Below, in pieces: positions 44,057 to 55,400 of a stretch of 64,000 nucleotides of DNA. The stretch lies in the NCBI RefSeq assembly GCF_022605725.1, contig NC_065555.1, forward strand, positions 13,034,938-13,098,937. The letters run 5' to 3'. A program made the translations under genes and the position numbers. Source of the DNA: Anthonomus grandis grandis. Its lineage: Eukaryota > Arthropoda > Insecta > Coleoptera > Curculionidae. Positions within the stretch are counted from its first letter, which is position 1, and every line of letters starts with the position of its first letter. The notes under the pieces are model-generated. The model saw nothing but the letters and a program-made list of their open reading frames with translations, did no database searches and was not told where the DNA came from.

Positions 44057-44584
44057 TTAAAGAGTTTTAGGACTTTTGTAACACTCATCCACACAAGATT
44101 CTTAGACCAGCACAAATTCTTTGGCTTTATTTTTCAGTTCAAGTTATAAAGAACATCTTCTTATACCCAGCGAGGAATAGGATAATGAAGGATCACTTAC
44201 ATTGTTGTTATTAAATATACAGATAAATTTAATAACCTTATACAAAATATTAAAATACTTAATATTTGTATAGTAAAATACCTAAGCCATTAATGCCTAA
44301 TCATCTATGAAAAAAAGACTATATTACCTACGTTTTCGTAAGCGGTATTAATTAATTATTATTGTGTATTAATTCCTAGAAAAATTGTTGTCCACTATCT
44401 TTTTACATTTTTTTCTAATGGTTTGTTTGTTTTTTATTCTCTTTAATTTAAAAATTTTAGGTTAATACTCTTGAAATTATTTGGTATGCTTATGTTAGCT
44501 CTAGTTCTTGTTCGTGTATTATGATTTGGTTTTTAATAATATCATGGCTATGAAAATATGAACAAATTGATGTTTTATATATAT
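44057..44584. other. intergenic stretch, nothing recognised
   Basis: AT-rich sequence between the piggyBac end and the candidate solo LTR. Confidence 0.4.
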
Positions 44585-44991
44585 TGTTAGAAACAGTCTA
44601 ATTTTTTTTTTAATAATAAGAATTATGCCACCGGTTTAATAAATGTTCGTCAGAGCCAATAAATCAAACACCGGACTCTTATATCAACACGTATAATGCT
44701 TAGAATGTTACAAAAGACGCCGGGTTATAATAAGTTGCAAACAATTCTTATTTTAATTTAATTTTAATTAATTAATACTAGGTCTAAAGTCTTTACGAAA
44801 ACCCAACCGAATCGCCCCCGGGTTGGTACGTAATCTGCCAAACCAAAACATCTGTCGTTCAAGTGTGTCCGGTCTCCCTCCCAAGCCCTGCATTTCTTCT
44901 CTCCGATTCCAAAAATGCCGATGGGGTACTTTTGAGAAAACCCAGCGGCGGCGATTGATTTTGTGTGTTTTTATTTAGATGTGCTCTAACA
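44585..44991 (+). mobile_element. candidate solo LTR (407 bp)
   Basis: Begins TGTTAGA and ends TCTAACA (7-bp inverted ends with TG/CA), flanked on both sides by ATAT. AATAAA signals lie near 44640 and 44661. The interior has GC-richer blocks unlike the surroundings. No matching internal region is present. The 4-bp flank is low-complexity, so it could be chance. Confidence 0.5.
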
Positions 44992-46265
44992 ATATATAAA
45001 TTTCTTATGTTGGAAGTCTGTTCAGTAAATAGATGTTCTGTAGGTAGAGTTTTTAAAATACATCATTATTGTATAATCCTCCCTAATATGCCATATTTTA
45101 AAATTATCTCAGTTAACGATTTATAAATATATATTGCTTTCAACAAATAAGAAATGAAATATTTCTGTTTCTTTTAGAATGGATTCTTCAAAAACTTGTG
45201 GAGCTAAGCGAGCTAATTTACATAAATAGAACGGACATTGACAAAGTTCCGACTAATATACACACATCGTTCTCAGTATAAACGTGTATTTGGGTATTGG
45301 AGTTCTTCAGAGCATTCGTAATTCTTAAACTGCTGCTTCTACAGATCCGATCCTAAGTAACTTAAATATAAAGACTATTAAACCATCTTAATAAAATTGG
45401 CTTAAAAAAAATTAATGCGACTATTCATTTACCATGTAATCAAATCTTTACCACAAGTTTTTGACCCACAAAATACCAATTTACTACAAAAAATTAATCA
45501 CCAGTGGAGAAAAGTGCATATTTTCGATGACTTAACAGAATCCATGAAATGGATGAGTTTTTTTATAAACTAAGTCAGATAAAGGATTATACTGGTGAAC
45601 CCCAGATTTGTGCAATTTTATTTTAAGCGTGCTTTCACTGCCAGAAAAGAAAGACTATTTTCAAAAGTCATTAATTAAATAAAAACTAAGTCAAGAAATC
45701 GAATTACACTAAATGGACACAATATGTTATCTTCCCAGAAAATCTATTTACATAAAATCTGTCCTATGGTGAGAACCTTTGGTTTGACACTTAAATTACA
45801 AAATAGTTTTACCAGATTATTAATCTCCGAAACGTGAGTCGTAGGTCTACAGATTAATCTGTACTAATGGCAACTCCGCGACCAGGTGATGGCTGTGGAA
45901 CGAGTTAATTATAAACAATTTTAGGATCATCTGGTATCTCTTTTCAACTTAATATTTTGACGAACACATTTGAATGGCTCTTTCTTTAACACATGGAGTT
46001 TCCTATATTCTAGTTTGTTTGATCGTTTGGCGACAGAGTGTTTGTTGTTTGTTTGAAGTCCCGGTTGTTTTCTTTGCTTTGTGTGCTCAATTTTTGCTTA
46101 AAGTAGCCTTTTAATAAGTCTACAATTATTGTAATAAGTCTTTAATGGACATAAGTCCATACTATAGTTGTAATTTAGTCCTTTAAGTATATGTATATGA
46201 TATTAATAATTTTATTTTAAAAGATAACAGTTGTCCTGTGGTACATACAAAAACAAGTTTTAAAA
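44992..46265. promoter_or_regulatory. upstream region of SAP30
   Basis: No gene or clear core promoter seen. A diverged piece of the repeat at 2645-2690 lies at 45775-45820. Confidence 0.3.
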
Positions 46266-46436
46266 ATGAATGGATTCAGCACTGGAGAAGAAGACTCTCG
46301 CGGTCCTACGGATCAAATTTGTTGCTTAATTGATAATGGGGAAAGGTGTGCAAATGCTGCTGGAAATGCTTCTTATAGCAAGAGGATTCAAAAAACTGTC
46401 ACTCAGAGAAGACTCAATTTGTTGTTAGACACAAAG
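46266..46436 (+). CDS. SAP30: SAP30 coding exon 1
   Basis: ATG to donor GTAAGT. 57 codons, MNGFSTGEEDSRGPTDQICC to LNLLLDTK, carrying the first three Cys of the zinc finger. Confidence 0.93.
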
Positions 46437-49400
46437 GTAAGTCAAAAGGATTCCTATAGGGTTTATTTTTTCAATATATCTATTTGTTAACATCCTACAT
46501 ATAGCACCCAGCGAAAGTCAAGAAACTTTTCCATTCTGTAACAAATTTTTTACTTTATTACAAATATTAAAAAAAAAATCGTTTGACACTAAATCAAAGC
46601 AGGTAATAAAAATAAGACATAAAAAAAGATAATTCTACTTGTTGTAAAGCCATCCTGTAATTTCATTTAAAAACACAAGCAAGAAAAATAAGCAAAAACA
46701 ATAATAACATAAAACTTAATTTAAAATTCAAGCTGAAACAAGTTAAAATTTTTATTAGATTAACTTCACAAAAATAATATAAAATATAACATCAAAAAAA
46801 ATCTAACCTTTACATCTTTATTAAAAACTAATTATATTCTATTGGCCTATTCCCAATTATCTTCAAAAAACTCTGTTAAGCTGTAAAAATGTTTGCTTTT
46901 AAGCAGTTCCATTAACCCTGGAATGCTACACTTATTTCCGACTCTGCATCTGCTACACAGGGGTAAGTAAAACACTTTGTATTTTAGAAAAACGAAAAAT
47001 TTATTCACTTATAGAAAAATAATAACTTAAACCGAGTCTCTAAGAACACTTTTAATGCACATCCATAATAAAATGTTCATGCGGCACACACTGAGCACAT
47101 TTTTTTTTGATGTTGCAAACACACGAACTTTTTGCATGCAGCACAGCTTACTCTCGATTTTTGATCCTCTCTTCTGGGAAAAAGCACACACCTACCCACT
47201 GTTGTTGTAAGCCTAGTAGGTACTTCTTCTGAAGTGGTTATTTTGAGGACCTTACATATAGTTTCACGTTCGAGTTCGCGCCTCAAAGTTGGAGCTTCCA
47301 AATGACTCATCATGTGTGGTCTGACCAGGTCAAGGGCAAGCTTCTTGAGGTATTCTCTCCTGTGCTTTACAATTTCTTTATTCACTTCTAGTAGTAGTAG
47401 TAGTAGTATTTATTAATAATAATAATATACATACAATGCATTATTACAAGTCAATGAAATAACTTCACCAGAGCCACACAAAAAAATTATTGAATTATAT
47501 CCCAGAATATCCAACAAATTATAAAACAGACATAATGGCCAGCGGCATGTTTTTCTACCAGTAGAATAAGTGTGGCACAACTGGTCTAAAGTATCCACTC
47601 CTCCTTTTGTAGAATTATAAAATTGAATAATTTCTGGTAACTTGGTTGTAAATGGCTCATCACATTTTTCATGCATTGTCGAAAGCATAATTACTGCTTT
47701 TTTAGCACTCTTGGGTGGACAGTATGATAACAGTGTCAGATGTCCACTGTAGCAAAACATGGCAGAATTTTGATTCCTTTCTTTGAGTTCCAAAAACGAC
47801 TCAGGAATTCCTTTTTTATTTCTTCTCACAGTACCAACAATGGTAATTTTCCTCTCCAAAAGATGTTTTGCGGTCTCAATAGAAGTAAACCAGTTATCCA
47901 TGGTCAAGTTCCTAAATGTTCCTTGGACAGAACTGGTTACCTTATTACAGTAATACTGAGCTACAGGAACATCAGTTGGTGTGGAACCTTTTCCTATATA
48001 AATTTCAGCATCAAGTGCAAAATCTGTTTTGGCATCATAGGACAACACAATTTTGATTCTGTATTTATTGGGCTTTGAAGGGAAGTGCATTTTAAAAGGA
48101 CATCGCCCTCTAAACCCACCAATTGTTCATCAATTGTAATATATTCTGAAGGAGTATATAGGTTTTTCATTTTAACGATTGACCTCTCAAATACCTCTCG
48201 AGGTGAAAAGAAGAAAAGAAAGCTGCCTGAAGCTGCCTTTCCTCTGAAAGCTGCAAGCTTATCAGTTTGTTTTCTTTCAGCTCTGGACTGCTTATCATCA
48301 AAGCGAAGACAGTTTATCAAAAACCTGAAACGTGCCTCGGGCATGGTAGCACGGAATATTGGAATTCCTGTGTCTTTATCAAATAGTTCCTTGGTCAAAA
48401 CTCCGGCCATTTTCATAACACCGGCATAATAAAATAGCCCGAAAAGTGCTTGGAGTTCAATGCTGTTTGTATCCTTAGTCCAAGAGGGTCTCTTACCTAC
48501 TGGCGTAATAACAGGTGCTCAGTATCTTGGTCATCGTTCTTATTTGAATATTTTAATCTTTGAACTTGGATCTCGTTATTACTATATTGGGTAATTTTAT
48601 CGATATTTTCTTGAGTGAAACATAATTTCCAAGCTTCAGTTCCCGATGTTATATGTTTTGCTTCGTTTTTGTTTCCAGGTAAATGCAAAACCAGATTTCG
48701 TTTTGGTGTACGCAATTGCGCCTTTCTTACCTGACCACATACCCCTTAATTTGGTAGGCACTGGTAAAATTTCCACCATATCTCTGTTGATCGCCTGTAT
48801 TTCTGCCAATGGTATATTGTCATCTTCCGAATCTGTATCAGATGGAAAGATATCCTGAATCTGTTCTGGTGCAATAAAAGAATTAAGATTGCTTTGATTG
48901 CCGCGTATTTCATCTTCTTCTGGCTCCTCTCTAAAATCAGGTATAACGGCATCTTCCTCCTCGCTGTCATCCGAAAAACTGTTTGAATCAGATTCATAGA
49001 GAATGCGACGAATTTCTCCGCCATCTTCAGGCTTTATTAGGTCGAAGTTCAGGAATTTTTAAAGGAGGACTTTTAAAGGCTTTGATGCAATGTGGAAAGT
49101 GGTTAAAATTTTTTATGCTCAACTATATAGGGGAATTCCATGGTTAGTTCACTTTTTGGGATGGGCATTCAAATATTGCAGTTTTGTTTGGTATTGTAAT
49201 ATTTTGAGGAAACATTATTTACAAGATAATATGATTTATATTTTTTATATATTAGGCAAGCATACTGAACAATAAACGCAAGGTAAGTATCTCTTAATAG
49301 GGGTCTACATGAGTACTGTAGAGATTTATGACACACATCTAATGGCTCTTTTTTGCAAAACAAAAACAGAGTTAATAAGTCCTTGACTACAGCAACCCCA

Positions 49401-52400
49401 AAATGCTATCAATCTTTCAATAAAAAAAAACACTTTCAAGCAAAGAAAAATAGACTGATTTTGCAGATTCCAATCCCAGTTCATTTGAAAGCACTCTTAA
49501 CAGCATAACATCCTCTAGCCAGTTTTGACAGACAATATATTAGCATCACACCACTGTTTAACCATGAATAAATTCAGAATTCAAATTATTCTTGTTAATG
49601 TGCTTTTATTATTGTCTGCCCATAAGATGGTGGTGTCATCTGCAAAAATAGTGAATAATCCTCTTATCTGGAGAGATGCCAGGACATTTATATATAATAG
49701 AAATGAATTGGGACTGAAAACTGAACCCTGAGGAACCCCATAGCTCACTACACAAAGTTCAGACAAAGTGCTATTAGACTAAACAGACTGTTTTCTGTCT
49801 GACAAAAAAGATTTAAACCATTCTGGAGCAACTCGTCTAAACCCATATCTAAAAAGCTTACCGAGCGGTATTCCATGGTCAACACAGTCAAAGGCTTTAG
49901 AAAATTCACAGAATACCACAGCAGCAAACTGATGATCATTCAAGCTCAACTATAATCTCTCCAGGAATGAAAATATTTCATCACTTGTGCTAGTGCACTC
50001 TTAAAAACGAAATTGACATTCACTTAATATGTTATTTTTAGTTAGGAATGCTACCATTACCAATAACCTTAGACAGGCAGGCCAAAAGTGAAATTGGTCT
50101 GTAATTAATGGGGTCATTTGGTTCGCCATCTTTAAAGAGAGGTGTCACAAGAGAAACCTTAGGATTACTCGGAAACATTACAGTATCAAAAGAGACATTA
50201 ATAGCATGAACCAATGAGCCCAGAGCTTAAACAGGTAAACTTTGCAAAACTCTGATGGACAGTCCATCAATCCCAGAGGGTTTTTACATTTTTTATTTCA
50301 TTCAACAGTTTCTTGATTTCATATAGATCAGTACCTAAGTGTTAAATAAAACAATTGGTGTGCAGAGACAGTATGAGTATTCGATAGGGGATCCATTTGA
50401 GGATTTATTTAATTTTTGGGATCTTGCTGTTACTGAGCAGTTAAGATTATCTGGATTGATTGGAAATTCACCTGACTGAGGAATTACCCCTTAGTTCATT
50501 AATAATACTCCAGTTTTCCTTTGCTTTATTGCATGCTTTGTGGATTCTATTTTCGTAATAAAGTTGCTTTCCACATTGTTTCACATTGTTTTTCTATAAA
50601 TCCTTCTGTATGTATTAAAATAAGTATGAAACCAGAGATTGGTGGTATATTTTCTTAAAATGTGTAGAAATCTTAAATCAGTTAATGAGGTTTTAAGACC
50701 ATGTGTAATCCAGGGTTTCTTAGCTTTTATTTTTATCTTTTTAATGGGCAAACTCTTGTTGAAACAAAGTCACTAAAGTGGTTAAGAGGAACAAGAGCAC
50801 GATAATCAGTCAGTATTATTGCGTACATTTCTAAAGCGTCTAAAATTCGCACCGTTGTAGACTCTACCGTATTTAATTTTTTTTCTCTATTTTTGGTAAG
50901 CTATAACTCTAGCCAGAATTAACTCGTGGACAACCCAGAAGGAATAACCTGGACAACACAATTTAGCTCAAGGACCAAATTTAAACAGATGTAATCAATT
51001 AATGTGATCCTTGTTGGTAGTTTAATAACCATTTGTATATTAAAAGAAGCCAGTAGCTTTTCTAGGCTATAAGATTCATGCGAGTCTGATAGATAATCAA
51101 TATTAAGACTGTGATAAACCATTAACTTTGCTCCTACTGGAAATAGTGTTAAAAATATTTCAAAGATTATAAGAAGTTTCCCAATATTACATCTGGGAGG
51201 ATGATAAATACATATAATATAAATGTTAAGAGCTTTTACGTAAACCACAGAATATTCCAATTTACCCTCAGTAATATATTCATCAAACCTTAACTTTTAA
51301 AAGTAGCTATATTAAATATATGTAAAATGAAAATCCTTCAGTCTTTCTCCACTTATTTATTGTATACACCACTGTGTCGGAAACATGTAGGGAATTTTAA
51401 GTTAACTAAATGTTTAATAAATAAGTGGACGGAGACTGGAGGATTTTCATTTTACCTTAACCTACGACTCCACTGCAAGTATGGACTATTTCTTCACTAT
51501 ATTAAATATGTTTAAAATATTGTTATTTACTAGAATCATAGTGCCACCATGACCCAACTCTTTTCTGCAGTAAGGAGCAACTATGTATAGTCTGTTATTA
51601 AACAGAGCTCATTGGGTCTTAGCCAGTATTCAGTTAAAAGTAATATATCCAGCGAACTGAAATTATTTATAAAAATTTCAGATTCATTTGATTTATTTCT
51701 TAGCATTTATTTATAAAAAATGTTCATTGGCACTGGTTTCTGATGTAAGTGTAAAAACATAGTGGAGCAGTTCAACTCGCCGCGCCTCTCGCCGTTCACC
51801 TCGCCGCGCGGCTATGTTAAATCAATCTAGTACAGATTTATGACAAAAAACATATTGGAACAATGCACCTCGCCAAGCAACTGGACGTGCATCATGCCGG
51901 ATCCAAGCAATCAAAATAATTTGTTCTTTCGTCAAGCAGTTGCCTGAAAGTAGCTTTGTGATTGGCCCTCATTGTGAAGCACATGGCGGCGAAATGGTCT
52001 GACGTTTAGACTTTGAGTATAAATAATACACGCGGAATATTTCTTTTAATATGGACAAAGAACAATTAATTAGTGCTATTTATCGAAAACCCGAAATATG
52101 GGATCAGGCACAAGTCGCTGGGCACAAACGATTGTTTCTTCTTGTTGCTTGGACATCTTGCAGTACCCCACTTATTCTGTCCTCCGCAAAGTCATTAAAT
52201 ATTATGTGTTCTTTGTCAGTTGTAGTATTGTGGAGAATACATATAGCCTTAATAATTGCATCAGCGGTGTCAGGATGAGTTTCAATAGCTTTGGTTAATA
52301 TTCTCCATTTCATTGTTATAATTCCAAAGCTACATTCAATTGTTTTTCGTGCTCGAGTTTGTTAAATAGCTCATTTTCTTCATTTAATTGGTTTCTACAG

Positions 52401-55400
52401 CATGGCTTCATTAAATTCTTCAACAAAGGGTACGCTTCATCGTCTATCAAAACAAAAGGCGCCTTCATATTTGAACATGGAATGTATGCTTCAGCAGGTA
52501 TGTTCAGCCTTTGCCTTTTTCTATTAATTTATACAGTTTAGAGCTCCGAAACGTTCCTCCATCGCTTTGTTTGCCATATGCCCCAACTTCAATAAATAAA
52601 AACTTACAGTTAGCATCACTGACTGCTTGTAGTACAATTGAAAAATATTGCTTTTAGTTGTAAAACATTGTTCCTGACCGAGTTGGGCATTTGATTCGAA
52701 CATGTTTACCATCAATTGCACCTAGACATTGTGGGAAATTCCATTTGTAATAGAAACCATTGGCAATTTCTTTGAACTGTTCTTCAGTGGGTTGCTTCAC
52801 ATGTAAAGGCTGCAAAACTTCCCATAATAAAACAGTGATTTCTCGTACAATACTCGCAATAGTAGAGGCTCCCAATCGAAATGAAAATGCGAGATTTCTA
52901 AAAGAATTTCCACTTGCTAAGTACCTGAAACAAATTAAAAAAAGAATATTGTCTGCCAGTTAGATTTAAAATAACTTTTTTTCATAATTTATCCGAAAAT
53001 AAAAATTAAAAGACAGTCCTCTTTTGGGCCTTTTTACATTATAGTTTTAAGTAAACTGTAAAATATTTGTTTTTTGCAGTTGAATCAGCTAAAAAGACGT
53101 GGAAAGTGCATTTTGATAAACTTCCACCCCGGAGATCAGGAGATGCTGCACCAGAAGAGGATGTGTCATGGCCATATTTCAAAACCCTGTTGTTTCTTAA
53201 AGATGTTTTTGAAAAAAGGCTGGCAACTGGAAATTTAGATGCAGAAACTCAGGACTTTGAGGATCATAGTGATGAAACTAACAATACTATTACTGAAGAT
53301 GACACACAACACGAAACTGATAGTATGTTAGCAACCACTTTTACACCTTTTTCAGAAACTTCAACTTCACCTGTTCAAGACACTTCAGCTTCAACAAAAG
53401 CTACACCTTCGACATCATCTGCACATACAAATTTAAGGTACAGAAAAAGATTTGTCCCTAAGGAGCCCATAGGACAAGGATTGCTAGAACTAGAAACGGA
53501 GAAATTAGAAATAAAAAAACAAAAAAAAAAGAATCAGATTTCAATAAAGATGAGAACGTGGCCTTCTTTACTTCGTTATTACCTCATGTCAAAAAACTGC
53601 ATTTTCGACTTCAGGTTCAACAAAAATGGTCATGGGAACAGCAAAAATAAATGTTTACAACCAGAGCCAATTCCATCAACGTTACGCTCACAAGAGATTC
53701 CTGTGGAACAGCAGAACACATATTTTGATGGAGATGAATTTTATACAATGATGAAATCTCTTTAGCAAGCTGTACAAATTTAAAGGACATGTCTGTGTCT
53801 CGTTTAACTCAATAAAAATGTAAAAAATGTCTTCACCTGAGTGTTACTACTAATCTTTCCTCTGCGCTAACAGGTTGTTTATGTATGTTGGTATACACCT
53901 TTTCAATTCTAGGTTCTAGCAGCTGTAGAATATAACTAAATGTCGACTGAGACATTCGCAAATATCCGTAGAACCTATCCGGAGAACTTTTAAGACATTG
54001 ATACAATGTATAGAATTCACCAAGTTTAGTACGTTCTTTGTTCAATGGATGCACACCCCATTTTCTGAAAAGCAACCACCATTTTACACCATTACTTATA
54101 GAATCACTGTCACTATCGGAGCTTGAAAACATTTTTAATAACAATTTGATGGTATAACCTTTAACAGACTGACAGCTCACTCAGGCCATGGTAGGAATTC
54201 CTCGCGAAATTCTTTACGTACTACTTAACACCTAAGCAGGAAAGCCTTCTTAAAAATGCCTTGAAAATCATCTGCACTACTGTAAACTATTTCTGATATT
54301 GATATCGGACGAGCGACACATTCCAATGGATTAGTATTTAATAATGGGTTTCGCACACAATTCTTTCTCAAATATCTAGTGTAGGTAAATGATAACACTA
54401 CATAATCCGTTAGTTACTTATTTTGTTTTAGGCTCGTCATATCTACATTTGCGAGTTGCACAAGATGATCATCCAAACCGCCAGAACAAGCAGGAGGCGT
54501 AAGGACTCCGAGGAAAGTGAGCCCGAGACGCCCGAAGTGCCTGACATCGACTTCAATAGCTTGCCAGTAAATACTTTGCGACGATATAAAAAATATTATA
54601 ATATACAGACGCGGCCTGGGTTAAATAAAGCACAACTAGCAGAAGTAAGTACTCTTAAATTCCTTTCACAGTATAGAATTTTTTCACTTTCATCGAGAAA
54701 TGTAGCAACTCTAAGTAGAATGTTTTAGTAAATAATTGATATTTGTGCGATTTATTCCAAGATTTTTAATTAGGTTTTTTACCAATTTTCAACCTCTTAC
54801 CTCAACTCCTATAGATGTAACAGCCAAAAATGTGATTTTTCTTGTGTATGTATCGCACCTCCGCTAAAAGAAAAAACTTTGTGAAAAAGTTTCACAACTC
54901 AAAAAACATTGTTTTGGGAAAATTGATACAGAAGAATTAAATTCACTTGAGACATTCATATTGAATTACTATAACAAAGTACAAGAAGCATACAGAGTGT
55001 TTTCAAAGTCGAGTCATTTATTTTAACACCTTGTAAAAAAAATCTCTTATATAAAAGTTGCATAATACGAAAGATTGCAGTCATCATTGAAAATTATTTT
55101 TTAAAAATCTTCATTACGGTAAATGGCTACTGTTTTTACAAAAATTGTTTAAAATTTCGTTAAGCTGAAATGTACTATTAAAGAGAAAATTACATTTTTC
55201 TGCGGAAATGCATCGATCATTTACGATTTTCCGACTTTAAAATAACTGAAATCAGTTACATGAATAGATGTTTTTGATTTATTTTTAAGATATTTTTTAA
55301 ATATAAATATATGATAAAAACACTGCGGAAATGCATAATTTTTTTCATAAGTCATTTGGTTGAATTGGGTTTTATATAATATTTATTTTTACTCAAATCC

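Larger units (their letters stand above)
46916..49030 (-). mobile_element. second piggyBac-like element (PGBD4-like)
   Basis: The left end CCCTGGAATGCTACAC follows TTAA (46912-46915), as expected for piggyBac. The other end is not found and is probably lost against the LINE that begins near 49170. A broken minus-strand transposase fills it. It is unlike the first piggyBac in sequence. In SAP30 intron 1. Confidence 0.75.
51760..54400. mobile_element. PIF/Harbinger-like element with two antiparallel genes
   Basis: Contains a Harbinger (HARBI1-like) transposase on the minus strand and a MADF-BESS accessory gene on the plus strand, the standard two-gene content of this superfamily. The left side has repeated CTCGCC/CCTCGCCG motifs (51776-51880) that could be subterminal binding sites. 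Exact ends and the 3-bp target duplication could not be found, so the limits are approximate; the right end must lie before SAP30 exon 2 at 54432. Confidence 0.75.

Noticed and set aside
45420..45700. Possible coding remnant upstream of SAP30
   Set aside because: Short broken frames with no family resemblance; not enough to call.
48085..48429. 114-codon plus-strand frame
   Set aside because: Antisense of the second piggyBac transposase.
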